NCBI GenBank assembly: GCA_951217055.1
Contig: OX578284.1
Coordinates: forward strand, 31,398,187 to 31,462,186
Reading direction: 5' to 3'
DNA from: Gerris lacustris
Lineage: Eukaryota; Arthropoda; Insecta; Hemiptera; Gerridae
DNA: 64,000 bases
In this document: in pieces, positions 14,657 to 26,655 of the stretch
Numbering within the stretch: position 1 is the stretch's first letter
How the letters are laid out: each line of letters opens with the position of its first letter
Notes under the pieces: model-generated
The model's input: only the letters and a program-made list of their open reading frames with translations
Database searches by the model: none
What the model was told of the DNA's origin: nothing
Translations under genes and position numbers: made by a program

Positions 14657-14960
14657 CGAGATTTCAACTGAATTATCCGTTTTAGGTGTTTTTCAAAACC
14701 ACTTAAGCGGTTTTTAGCTGGATGTCTGTCCTGTCTGTCTGTCTATATATATATATATAAATATATATATGTGTGTATGTGTTTGTCTGTGTCACGTATA
14801 TTACCTACTCCCACAGTTTTTAAGCTAAATTTACCAAATTTATTCCTTACATGTAGTTGTGCCACCCGGAATTAACTCATATTTCTGTCGTCAAAAATTT
14901 TGCGATTGTTCTGAAATTTGCACTAATTGCACGTCTTTATAAGACAAACATTTCCCTGCA
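14657..14960 (+). repeat. Dispersed repeat, copy 2 (shared with 10285-10565)
   Basis: Same order of blocks as copy 1, starting GAGATTTCAACTGAATTATC. It contains a CTGTCTGTCTGTC run followed by a TA/TG microsatellite (about 14743-14775) that copy 1 lacks, then AGTTGTGCCACCCGG. No coding capacity is seen. Confidence 0.75.
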
Positions 14961-14999
14961 TTTTGTTTTTATATCTGCCGCAATTTTGAAAATACCAAC

Positions 15000-15870
15000 T
15001 TTTTAATATTGAAACTTAAACGCTAAATATTTCGGTAAACTATTTCGCTGATTGATAAGAAAATTCGCACCGATTATATGTTTCTATAAAATAAATAGTT
15101 CCTCCATATTTAAACTTAACATCTGTCACCATTTTGGAATTATTTGCTGAGGAAACGTTCTGAGACGCCACGTGTCCGATTTTATATTATATTTCTGCCA
15201 ATAATTTGTGTGACAAGGGATGCAAAATTGATTATGTCCTCTTTAAGATTAGAATTTTAAATGTTTAATCTTTTGGGATAATGTCTCATAGCGTAAAATC
15301 CTTTTGAATCACTCATCAGAGTTACAGTAATATGAAATTGGTGACATTTAAAAAAAATCCTTTAAATAAAAGTAAAAAATTCCCGTCATGAAGTATGTTT
15401 GTTTGGTTTTGTAATTTTGGTGTATTTTTAGTATGTTGTAATGTGAATGATGTAACCCCTTTAGTTTCAATCAACTATGTATATTATATTTAGACAATTC
15501 AAGTATATTTGTAAATTATGAGACACATATGCATGTTGACATTTTATTTGTGAAATTCTTTTAATATTTAACCAAAATTCTAAAGCTTGCCAAATTGTTA
15601 TCTTTATTTAAAAATACAACCGGTATAAACGATTATAGATGAAACTGGTATTTAATATTTAAGAAGGTACTGTTCTTTTATATTGAAAGATTAATTTGAA
15701 TGGATTATTTTCAGAGTTATTAAATATAGATTGAACTGTCATTGTATCATTTAATAATCATCTCTTTTTCCAATTTCGGTGAGATATTGGATGGTTTAAA
15801 CTAGGATTTTCTTTCTTCGTGTGTGATGGAAAGGTGGATTGTTAATCCATTAGAGCCCGTGTAAAATGAT
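15000..15870. other. AT-rich non-coding stretch
   Basis: Nothing recognisable was found; no coding frame with splice support. Confidence 0.45.
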
Positions 15871-15879
15871 TGGGGTATA

Positions 15880-16905
15880 TGTAAGGTTTAGTGGAAAGGC
15901 GAGGTTGTAGAGCGAGGTGAAACGTCACCTGTAGATGGCTGGAAGGGTTCTCCCTGAGGACAAGGAGGCAAGGTGGTAGTATGAAGGGTGGATGGAGTGG
16001 AAGGAATGTAGGAAGAAAGGCAACAAGGAAGTGGAGATAGTAAAGTGCGTACTGGTCCAGGAGGTTTGGCTAGGACGCATGTGCATGTCTCTTCTATTTG
16101 CTATGTAGCCTCCCTTGCCTGAGTCGGCCCAAGCTAGGCCTATCTAATAATCAATACCAAGCCTTAGCATCCTACCGGCCTTCTCCAGCCCCCTTCCTTC
16201 AGTCTTAGTTCTGTTTAGTCTCTAGCTTTACTTCCTAGTACTTAGTTCGGGTCTTCTACCGCCCCATCCCCAGCCTCCAGGGACCACCACCACCAAACCA
16301 CACATCACTACTAATTATGTACGTATCCTTCAGCTCGAACCTTTATTTCCCGACAGGTCCTTGTTTAGGGTCGTTCCTGGTCCGGCAGGTTCTTCTCTTA
16401 GGTGGTGTTTATTTCCTAGATGAGGGTGGTGTGCGTGTGTGAGATGACGCGTGGCAGAAGGAGAAGGAGAAAGTAAAAAGAGGGGGATATTGATTTTTAA
16501 GAGTGGCAAATTACGCGAAGTCGGAGCTAAAAACGTTGTGAATATGGTAGGGAGGAGCTCCCCCTCCCCGTAACATTGTGTTCACTATTTACAGTGGTAG
16601 TGGGTTAAAACGAATTAAATTTTTCAACGGGGGGCATGCGCGTGCGGAGCCCCCTTCCCGCCCCGGGGGCTCCGGGACGACGAATTTAATGATTTTTTTC
16701 GCGAGGTTCTTAGGGGGGGAGGGGTGCCGGGGGCGGGCCTATGAGAGTGGGGAGAGCGCGAATTGTGGGGGCGGGGGCGCTCCCCCCGAAATCAGTCTCA
16801 TTAAAGTATACGAATATGCAATTTTGTGTTCTGACTGGGAGGGAAGCATAGTTTATTGCGGACCGCGGTGGGGCGCCCTCCACACTCTCTGCGCCTTCCA
16901 AAATT
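15880..16905. other. GC-elevated island of about 1 kb with GC hairpins
   Basis: Composition departs clearly from the AT-rich surroundings: G-rich (15880-16060), C-rich (16100-16300), then very GC-rich (16620-16900). A perfect 10-bp stem hairpin lies at 16645-16674 (CGGAGCCCCC / GGGGGCTCCG). Open frames on both strands (16578-17018 and 16710-16901) show no domain or biased codon use and look like by-products of GC content. It could be a non-coding first exon or promoter region of br, or an unclassified GC-rich transposon. Confidence 0.4.
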
Positions 16906-16919
16906 CCAACTATGGCCCT

Positions 16920-18880
16920 TTACCTATGATAATTCTTTATTTTTTCAAGCCTTTTACTTTCGACTTTGTTTTATTGTTTACTTGTCTTCAGTTACCAAAT
17001 AAACTAGTTAATAATTAAATAATGATATATTTTAAATTATGTTAATTATATAAGTTTTTCCGTGGGTAGTACTGTAACTTTATAATTATAATTTAATATT
17101 TTAAAAATATATATTTTTCAAACATAGAAAATATCTTCGAATTTCACCAACGCATATCCATGAGAGGTATGTATTATTTATTTAATATATGTTTAATTTT
17201 TCATTTTTCATTTTACTATAATTTTTTATTTTACTATAATTTTTATATTATAGTGAATATTTTCCATATGGTTATAATTTATATAATTGTACATTATTTA
17301 TTTAAAAATACTCATTATTTATTATCTCTATTAATTATTATTTTTACTTTCCATATCCTTATTAATTTTTTTTTTTTATTTATATGTATTCATTTATTAT
17401 TTATACATATATTATTTAATTACTAATACCGTTTATTATTTTATTAAAATTAATATTAAATAAAATAATTATATTTCTGTTTAAATTGCTATAAATATAT
17501 TCCACAATAGTACTCATTTTGAAAAACAAAATATAAAAACGTATTCACAAACGGTTGTAGTTGAGCTTTTCTCTTAAAATTTCACTTTCATTTTGGAGTC
17601 TGAATGAAAACCCCCGAGCCAGCCACGTGTACTACAGAAACAAAACAACGACACCCAACAATACCCGCTCTTTTTTTCAAACTTTTTATTTTCACTTTTT
17701 TATTATTTTTATTCTAATGTTTATTGAGCTTTTAAATTTCTTCAGATATATTAAAATTTTATTTTTTAATACCTAAATATTAAACAAATATTTACAATCA
17801 ATTAATAATAAGAAAATTAGCTTTAAAAATATAAAGACTGAAAAAATATAAAGATAGAAACATAAAATATAAAAAACCTAAATACATATACAGTATTTAG
17901 GTTTTTTGCTCGGATTATTTATATATAATTTATTTATATTGAATCTTAATTTAAAAATATTTCTTATAATCATTTAAAACATTTTTTTTACCGTTTTAAA
18001 ATAATATTTTGTTGAAGTATCTTTAAATTTTAATTATTAATATTATAATTGTGTTCTCATTCATGCATTTATTCTTATCGCATTTTTTGTCGTTTTATTT
18101 TTATCCATTTTTTTATCATTTTATTGTTTTATTACTTCACAAGAAAAATCAGTCTAAATGTATTGCTTTTTTTTGTAAATATTTTTAATTTTATACAAAT
18201 ATATTTTTTATTTATTATTAAACATTCTTTAAATCCATATTTAATTTCATAATACAATTCATATAGAACTAAGTAGAAGTATTTGGTTTATATGATTAAT
18301 CCTTTGTTTTTTTCTCATTTTTATATAACTATAATATTATAATAATTATTTTTTTCAATATTCTTTTTCGTAAGATTCATCCCCTTAAAAATAAAATAAA
18401 ATATTAATCTGAAAGGTGCTTGTAACAAGTTATATAAATTATTCTGTCGCAATGTTTTTAATACTTGTATTTTATCTTTAAATCAAATAAATGTGCCCAA
18501 AGTAAAATTAATGGCTTTGTGCCACATTAAAATCTTAGCATATGTTTATTTATTATTTTTAATTCCCCTGCTATGATTTCCTCATATTTTAATAAGATTT
18601 ATACATAAGTAACATAAATAAATTAATAGACAATATTCTATATAATGTATATTTTTGTATTTTTGATAAATAAATCATATTTATTTTTAAATTTCTTAGA
18701 ATTCTTTTTGCTATTAGATATTAATATTTAGAAAAATTATCAGTTAATTGTTGAGATAAGGATAAAATATACATTTATTCTTTGTATTTGTTTATGTATC
18801 TTTTCTTTCTTTATTATATTAGTTATTTTTTTATTTATTAAATATATATATATATCCTTTATAACACTATTTTTTAGTTT
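16920..18880. other. Very AT-rich non-coding stretch with one perfect hairpin
   Basis: No gene is seen. A perfect 15-bp inverted repeat (AAAAAACCTAAATAC / GTATTTAGGTTTTTT) with a 7-nt loop lies at 17871-17907. The leucine/isoleucine/phenylalanine-rich frames (17160-17426, 17561-17776, 18049-18252) reflect AT richness. Confidence 0.5.
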
Positions 18881-18884
18881 ATTT

Positions 18885-19195
18885 TATTTAGTTATTTGTC
18901 CTGCAAATATATTAATTTGTATATTCTCTTTACATTTATTTATCCTTTAAATGCACTTATTTGAATTTTCCTTTTTTAGTTATTTGTCCTGTAAATATAT
19001 TTATTAGTATATTCTCTTTACATTATTTATCCTTTAAGTACTCTTTTTTACTTTTCTTTTTTTAATTATTTGTGCTTCAAATATATTTATTTGTATGTTC
19101 TCTTTACATTTATTTATCCTTTAAGTGCACTTATTTTACCTTTTTTTAATTATTTGTCCTTTAAATCCATTTATTTGAATTCTCTTTAAGTTATT
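18885..19195. repeat. Degenerate tandem repeat, unit about 80-90 bp
   Basis: Four diverged copies share, in order, AGTTATTTGTCCT..AAATAT, TATTCTCTTTACATTTATTT, then ATCCTTTAA. Copies start near 18888, 18978, 19056 and 19146. Confidence 0.7.
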
Positions 19196-19555
19196 TATAC
19201 AGCTTTACTTTTATTCTTTTAATATTTTCGTTTTTATTTTATACATTTATTCTTATTTATCAAATTTTATTTTTATTTTAAATTGAACAATCTTTATATC
19301 ATTTGATTAAATTAAATATATTTTATTTATAAATTAATAATATTTATCATTAATTATAATATTTCATTTTTATAATTAATATATTTTATTTGATGTATAA
19401 ATAAGATGTCCTTTGATTTATTTTTTACATCATATTTTTATTTTATTTTTTTTTTTTTTGTTTACTTTTTTATTTGATTAACTATATTTTATTAATAATT
19501 AAATTTATACATTAAACCAAACGTATAATACGTATGTATAACGAATGGAATTGTA

Positions 19556-19845
19556 TTCATGCCGGATTGTAAGGGCGAGGGGAAAGGGAAGGTTAAAGGG
19601 GGGGTGGGCATGTGTTTACTAACAGTGACCCGGAGCCACGTGACCGGTTGTATAAGGGCCTTGCCTCCCCACCACTACTCGCCTCCCTCCCCACTCCGCT
19701 TTCCCTTTACTACAGAGAGCCCTTTTCACTTTCCTTTCATAAAGCTTCCTACTTTCCCTCTCTCTCATAGCATTTCCCTTGGCCCTTTATATAGAAAATT
19801 TCCCTCTTTACTCCTTCCGCGTTTTCACTTTTTACCGTAGTTTTT
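19556..19845. other. GC-elevated pyrimidine-rich patch, possible regulatory or 5' UTR sequence
   Basis: A G-rich stretch, an E-box palindrome CACGTG (19637-19642) and about 170 nt rich in C and T differ from the surrounding sequence. A 93-codon frame runs through but looks like low-complexity pyrimidine sequence. A 5' exon of br is possible; nothing shows transcription. Confidence 0.3.
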
Positions 19846-20815
19846 ATTTGAAAGTGTTTTTTTTTCCGTCGTACTTATTTTTAACTGCACTTAAAGTGAA
19901 TATTCTTTCTTCAGTGTTTATTGTTAACTAAATAATAATAATTTTTATCATGAAATCACGTTTAAACAGTACATAATTACTGTAAATTTTAAGTTTTACC
20001 TCTACATTTCATTCAAAAACTTGCAGCTATTTCATACTAACGCCAAACAATGAATGAAAAATAGCATAAAACTCATTTTTCACTTTACTCGTTACAAATT
20101 AATATTATGTGTGTATAAATGTATAAAGGGTTGTATTTATTTAAACTTTATTGAATTGTTTAATAAATCAATTGATCACACTAAAATATTAATTATAGAA
20201 CTAACAAATACTAAAACTTTTTATGTAAGTTTAATTTTATGATTTTTCTGAGCTTTACATTTATTTTTATTAATAGTTTTGTCGACAAAGTACGGATATA
20301 TTTATAATATAAGAATAAAACAAAATGTTTATTATTTAATTTTTACCTAAGATAAATAATTAAGTTGTGTCGGGGTGCTACTTTATTATATGCTAAGAAT
20401 ATAGTTTCAAACAACATGTTTTTTTAAAAAAAGATACTTTCAATATTCAAATTCAAAACACTTTTGTGTTTTAAAATATGAAAACTAAAGTTTAAATACT
20501 TTTTCTAATCATCATCAAGTTGCAACAATTAAATGTATGTATTTTTTTATTTATTTGTTTTTATGTAAACTTCCGAAGTAATTTGAGATTGATTCATGGC
20601 AGAGCCATAAGATGGAGCACTTAGTTAGGTTATCTATAAACATTAAAGATGATTTTGTGATATTATGTTCTTTCAAAACGAGAAGATTGGCTCATACAAT
20701 TAAGTTAGTAGATAGTTTCAATTCGTTAGTAGTAAGTAAGTTAGTTTCATTCGAAATATAAAAGAAGTTGTGAAAGAAAAGAATTGAATTTCTAATTGTG
20801 GTATTTATATCAGCC
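19846..20815. other. AT-rich non-coding stretch
   Basis: No gene, repeat unit or RNA gene recognised. Confidence 0.45.
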
Positions 20816-20816
20816 A

Positions 20817-20962
20817 AATAATATCTATAAGAATAGATATTACGTTTAGCTTACTTTCTTCTGTAAAATAGATAGATATAATTGATCTTGATACATTGTT
20901 CCTTTGTTATAATAATACTGCCAAACGTAATATCTAGAAGAATAGACGTTACGTTTGGCCAA
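20817..20962. repeat. Paired copies of an ATATCTA-AAGAATAGA palindromic unit
   Basis: The second copy forms a hairpin at 20920-20959 with GCCAAACGTAA / TTACGTTTGGC arms around TATCTAGAAGAATAGACG. The first copy (about 20817-20860) has the same centre and one matching arm (TTACGTTTAGC). Related fragments (GTCAAACATAATG, CTTATGTTTAGCC) recur to about 21645, together with diverged units containing GAGGAAACGTTTAG, suggesting an old degenerate array over 20800-21700. Confidence 0.6.
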
Positions 20963-21904
20963 CTTTAAACTTTTCTATTTCGTGCTTTAAAAATGTGAAT
21001 TATATTTTACAAGTGAATTTATTTTTTCTTTTTTGATCACAGGAATAGCCCCAAATATAATAGAATATAGTACAAATATAACAGAGTAAAGAAGGAAAAA
21101 CAAAACCTATGGCTTACTTTGAACTTCTTTACTAATTTTGAGACTCCGAAACATGCGATTGTAAGAATTAATTGAAATTCTACAGTGATCATGTTTCATT
21201 ATTTTGTCTTTATTATTAAAAGATCACATCAGGTTTTGATTATATTCAACAACACTTTACCTGAATCTTGAGGAAACGTTTAGGTATATTGAAAGAACGG
21301 AGCTTCTAGGTTGTTAGAAATTATATTCGACCATTCAAGGAGTCAGCAGAATAAATTGAGCTTCTTAAGCCAGTTATATTTCTGTTATTTCTGCTCTAAT
21401 GATAAGATATTACGTTGAAGAAGATATTGAAGTTTGGCTTTCGATAAACTATGTGTAAACTGCATCTTCAGGAAACGTTTAGAGAAAGAATCGAGCTTTT
21501 AAAGCCGGTTACATTTTACTCTTTCGTCTCTATACAAATTAATAGCGTCAAACATAATGTATTTTGTTTAACTACACTTAATCGGCCTGTCCATGAAACG
21601 TTTAGAGAAATGAATATGCATCTTAAAAATAGACCTTATGTTTAGCCAAAAATTAATCTGCATTCAATGAGTTACTCGATAGGAATAAGCTTCAAGAAAC
21701 TATTATATTTTATTATTTCGTCTTTACTATTTACATTTTCCAAACTGAAAACCACCTGACATATCTTTTTTTAAGAATATTACTCATTATTATTAATGCA
21801 GACAAAAAATAAATATTTAATAACTTTGATTACGATTATATATTATAACTAACTACTTCACTAAGTGTTATGATATTGTTTAAGAGTTAGACAGTCATTT
21901 TTTG

Positions 21905-22235
21905 TTCAATAAGGCGTGTGGTATTTAAAAACACATGCATTTCTTATTCTATGAGGCGTGTGTCTGTTACAGTATCTAAAACAAAGGCATTTCTTATTCT
22001 ATATGAGGCGTGTGGCTGCTACGGTATCTATAACACAGTTATTTCTTCTTCTATGATGCGTGTAGCTGCTGAGCTATCTATACACAGGCATTTCTTCTTC
22101 TATGAAGCGTGTGTCTACTATGGTACCTGAAAACACATGAATTTCTTCTTCTATGAGGCGTGTGTCTGTTAAGGTATCTAAAACAAAGACATTTCCTCTT
22201 CTCTCAAGCGTGTGTCTGTTACGGTATCCCATTTC
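21905..22235. repeat. Minisatellite, about 54-bp unit (ATGAGGCGTGTG)
   Basis: About six copies of a unit holding CATTTCTTCTTCTATGAGGC, then GTGTGTCTGTTACGGTATCT and AAAACA lie head to tail with base changes. The 70-codon frame at 21918-22130 is a translation of the array. Confidence 0.9.
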
Positions 22236-22794
22236 TGTGAATTATTGTAGGCCTTGTTTTGTTTTTATGTAATTTCTTTTTTTGTACTTATCTTATTTTA
22301 ATAAATCAGCACTCGTTAAATAACAAAATGTATTAATTTAATTAATGATTGAATATTTAAAGTCAAATTAGTTTATACATTATAATATTTGTATAGAATT
22401 TTTATCTTCTATTTCCTCAAAACACTTATGCCATTTTAACGTGCCACTCATCTTTGCACGTTTCTCAGGGACGTTTAATTTATTTTTTTATTATAAAACT
22501 ATGTTTATTTAGGAGAGTTAGTCTTCTATTATCTCATTTTTAAGAAAAAAAAACTCAAGAATCGTCGTTATCTTTTTATAGAAGTTTGTTTTATACAATT
22601 TTTTAGTCTTCTTTAACTCTCCCCACTATAATTTGTGTCATTCTCCTATCTCAACATACATCGACGTGTGGCCCACATCGAGTGTCTTGGCCGTGACGAT
22701 AAAATAATAAAAAAAAGATGGCGAGGTTACTAAAAAAAATAGAAGTATTTCTCTGTTTCTGAAATGGTTAAGGAGTTTTACGTGTGTGAGTGTG

Positions 22795-23009
22795 TCATCT
22801 ATATAAACACTTTAATACAAATATTAAAAAAAAAAAAAACTGTTCACACATACATTTGAAAGATTAAGACAAGTGGCAGCAAAAAAGGTGTTTTTTAAGT
22901 GGGTGTAATCAGTCTAGTGTTGTGCTGGTCCTAATAGAAGATAGGGTTTAGTTATCTAACGGGCGAGCCCGGCTCACAATTATAGCTATAGAATTTGCCT
23001 CCATCCAAG
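22795..23009 (+). promoter_or_regulatory. Candidate core promoter and non-coding first exon of br
   Basis: A TATA-like CTATATAAAC lies at 22799-22808. An arthropod initiator-like TCAGTC (A at 22911) lies about 110 bp further on, with a DPE-like AGATA about 29 nt downstream of that A. The sequence then runs to a good donor, CCATCCAAG followed by GTAAAA (23010). A spliced non-coding leader would suit br, because the first coding exon has an acceptor only 5 nt before its ATG. The motifs are short and could arise by chance in AT-rich DNA; no other evidence links this site to the gene. Confidence 0.25.
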
Positions 23010-23539
23010 GTAAAAAAAATATTATGCATGTTAAGAATCATTCTCATTTTTCAATGTTCATAAATAATTCTAATATTAGTCGTGTTTACGTGCATTAATT
23101 ACTCCCTTAAAACTAAATCAATAAAAGTAATAATTTAAAAAAACGAAAGTTATGTGTATGCATAAGATTACATCTCATCTTTCGATACCAAAAATGTAAA
23201 AGAAACAAGAAACAATGTAGTATAGTTTAATATAATACCTTTGATTTTATAGTTAATTGTTAAGGAATTATTATTACTATTTAATAATAATAATGTAATA
23301 AGTATAATATGTAAGAAAAACATTTCATTAAAAAAAGTTTTAATTTCTAGTACCTGTATATTAAATTTGGTACTTCTTTAAATTGTTACTACGCTACGTT
23401 ATTTTTAGAATATAAATGGATATAATTAGTTATTCGTTATGCATTCAATTGTCTAAAAATTATTAGGATAGGACAAAGGGATGTTTAGTCCAATGTACTT
23501 TTGTACAAAGGAATATCACACTTTTGTTTTTATAAGGGG

Positions 23540-23960
23540 AGTGTAGACTGTCACAAGAAGGGCTTTAAATTTAGATCTATTGTTACTGTTAAAAGGAGTT
23601 TAGAAGTATTAGGTTTAGAAGTTACCATTCTAATTAAACCATTTAATTTCAAATATATAACATATTATAAAATATGTTTTATTAATATTAATCTTAGCTT
23701 AAAAAGAATTAACGCTGTTTTGCATCAAACTTAAAAGTTGCTGTTCTGTTAAGTCTTAAATTTAGAAATTACTGTAATATTAATCATAAAAAATAAGGAA
23801 TTACTGTACTGTTAATTCATAAAAATTAGATGATACTATATTCTTATAAATTATATTACGTAACAGTTACCGTAATATTAAGCACTTAACATTTAAGAAA
23901 TTACTGTATTCAACTATTATAATTTCACTTTAGAAGTTACTGTTCTATTAAAATAGGCCT
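23540..23960. repeat. Degenerate tandem repeat, about 45-bp unit (AGAAATTACTGT)
   Basis: Variants of TTTAGAAATTACTGTAATAT then TAAT recur roughly every 40-50 bp with heavy divergence. The 77-codon frame at 23501-23734 overlaps it and is not supported. Confidence 0.65.
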
Positions 23961-24595
23961 AAAATATGGCCTCATTGCTAGGTTCGAACAAGAGGTTCGT
24001 CCTACCCGTCTTGTACTAGTACTAAGATCGTTCCATAATAGTTTTGAAGTTCTGTTCTCTTCAGGTTATGTATAAGTATAATTATTTAGTAATAACATTG
24101 ATACGAAAAAGCAGTAAGTGATATGTGTTAATTTTGAAAAAAATATATGTATATATTATATAATATTTTGGAATATTCGTAAAGATTTCCTTTAATAATA
24201 ATCAGTTTTCCCAAAATCTATTTGTGTAGTACTTTTTTAATTTATTATATTAAGCAAAAATCTTTTCAAATGCACCACTCTATTCTCTTTAATATACGAT
24301 TATACTCAATGACGATTTTAGTTATTGCTTCCGAGTTTACCTAAGGTAACGGAAGTAATAATACCTAATCTACCTCAAAATGGCGTCAAATATTGGAGCG
24401 AAATACCAATGATGAGTGCGGAAAGTCGGCAATTTGCGTCGGAAAGTATTAACAGTGGGCGTCAGGAAGTGTGGATAAAGGATGCAGGCACTCCTTTCTT
24501 TACCTGTGGTAAAAAGATTTACTAATCCGTTTAAATTAAATTGCAGCGTTAGTATAAACCTAACTTTGTTTTAAAAATAATAAAGACTAAGACTT

Positions 24596-24815
24596 GTCTA
24601 AAAACTATTGAAGTAATAGTCTTGCAGCTAAAGACAGTTGTAGGACTATTAAAGAAACAACAATGTGTTCAAAAACAATTAAGGAAACAGTCTTGCTATT
24701 AACTACGGTTAAATAAATAGTCATGCATCTAAAAACTATTAAAGCAATAGTCTTGCATCTAAAAATGGTTAAAGAAATAGTATTGTGTCTAAACACGGTT
24801 AAAGAGCCAGTAGGT
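24596..24815. repeat. Tandem repeat, about 38-bp unit (AAAGAAATAGTCTTGCATCT)
   Basis: Five to six copies of a unit with AAACTATTAAAGCAATAGTC then TTGCATCTA lie head to tail. The minus-strand 75-codon frame (24605-24832) is repeat-encoded. Just upstream, 24327-24356 holds a GCTTCCG..ACCTAAGGTAACGGAAG hairpin like that at 1312-1343. Confidence 0.85.
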
Positions 24816-24839
24816 ACTGTGAATAAAAACAAAAGAAGT

Positions 24840-26500
24840 GAAATAAAGAGGAAAAAATATAAATACTGACGAATTGTACCTGCAGTTGGTTTTCTTATCG
24901 GCTAAAATGTAACCAATAAAATACCTTGATTATTAATCGCCAATCAGCTATCAGCTCTGCTATCTCTTGTTAACCTTGTAATTCATTTTTCTCTTATAGT
25001 TAGGATTTAAAATAACCAATAATTACTTTAAGAGTTAGCAAATCACAGTTCTTATTTATTTAAAAACTATTCTATTCTATTGGTTATTTATTAAGAAAAT
25101 AGCATTTACCTCATGGTATTGTAATAGGCTTGGTTAAAGATACCATATTTTTTCATTTAAAATTTTATTACTGAATAAGCTTGTACATAATTTTTTAATG
25201 GGTTTTTTAAATCCTCTTCCTTGTATTTGTAGTTGCCTTACATAAACATTTCACAACCAAACAATTGAACAAGCGGCTTATTTGATTCCTTCGTTTCTTC
25301 ATAATTTATTTATTCAATTATTTGTCAAGTGTATTAGATTGATCTTCTTAAATTTATTTAGCTGTAAATTTGTTTTATTTTATATAATTTTTCGATTTGT
25401 TTCTTAAATCTGTAGAAGAATTGATATTTAGTATAATCTAAGGAAAGGTCTCGTACTAAATAATATAATAATGAAGTTAAAAATTGTTAAGGAACTATTT
25501 GGTTCTAGGTATATAAATTCTTGAGTAATTAAGTCTAAAACGGTTAGGTTCTAGGTTTATCAATTCTTTAATGGATAAAATAAAGATTATAACTTTAATA
25601 GTTCAATCAAATAGTTCAATCAATTTTTCCTGCAAAATGTTCATATTTTAAGTAATTAATTTATAATATTTAAAGGAATTTATAATTGGAAATGTCTTTT
25701 AGAAAAAGGGTGCTGGCTTTCCTTATAAAAGTTGTTAATGAGTTATGAAGAAAAAAAAGTAAAAAAGGATCAAAATATTCTTCATTGGATTAGAGTGTTC
25801 CTTAAGTAATAATTTTTTGACGTTGGAAAAAACTTAAAGAGCAGAATAGATTACGTAATTGTCCTAGAAAAACTTAAATTGAATAATGATGTATCCGTTC
25901 CATCATAATTACTAATACAAGATTATTAGTGGACAGATAAATTATTATCTATTTTAGTTTATCTGACAACCAACTGATCAATTCTGATCTTTTTATCTGC
26001 ATTCAGTATAATTATGAGTATGTTTCACAAATGTTTCTGTACAAACGACAATTTTTAAAAACAGTATTCTGGGCCAAACTAGTGTGTTTTTGGTGTACTA
26101 AAATGGCACCGAGACCGATCGCAACCTTCGCGGACGTAAATTTGAAAACTCCGTCGTGTGTAGTATGTCTCTATAACATTACGTGATAAGACAGGGACGT
26201 AACATTTGTTTTATCTTTAATCCAACCTGAGCCGAAACATTAGGTAGCGACGACATTGTATAACTCTCATTATACGATAGCATGTTTTGTTTAAATTGGT
26301 TTATATCCCATATGTTCAAAAATACTCATAGATCTTGTTAATCCACTGGTTCATATTTGTTGATGAAGAAGCAACGGTCACATTATCATATAAAAAGTAG
26401 GTTTGTGCTTTTGATAAATATAATAACATAGCAGTGATACCTTCAGTTTTTGGGTTATCTTCATTTTTGCGATGGCATTTTTTTTGTTTTCTTACATGCT
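24840..26500. other. AT-rich non-coding stretch
   Basis: No gene is seen. Single diverged units related to the 26508 array (GGTTCTAGGTTTATCAATTC) occur near 25500-25570. A less AT-rich segment at 26075-26240 is unassigned. Confidence 0.45.
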
Positions 26501-26507
26501 CCGCAGG

Positions 26508-26655
26508 TTTATCAATTCTTGAATAGTTATGTTTATAAACTGTTAGGTTCTATATGTTTATCAATTCTCGAGTAGTTAAATCTAAACTGTTAGGTTGTAC
26601 GTTTATCAATTCTTGAGTAGTTATAAGTCTAAACTGTTAGGTTCGAGGGTTTTGT
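26508..26655. repeat. Tandem repeat, about 55-bp unit (TTTATCAATTCTTGAGTAGTT)
   Basis: Three copies of GTTTATCAATTCTTGAGTAG followed by TCTAAACTGTTAGGTT lie in tandem. Isolated relatives about 1 kb upstream (25500-25570) suggest the array was once larger or was split. Confidence 0.8.

Noticed and set aside
16578..17018. 146-codon open frame, the longest in the window
   Set aside because: It lies in a GC island where stops are rare; glycine/arginine-rich with no recognisable domain, and an opposite-strand frame is equally open.
19559..19840. 93-codon proline/serine-rich frame
   Set aside because: Low-complexity pyrimidine sequence; no similarity or splice support.
21905..22235. CRISPR-like regular repeats
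   Set aside because: Units are contiguous and diverge along their whole length; no unique spacers, and the DNA is eukaryotic.
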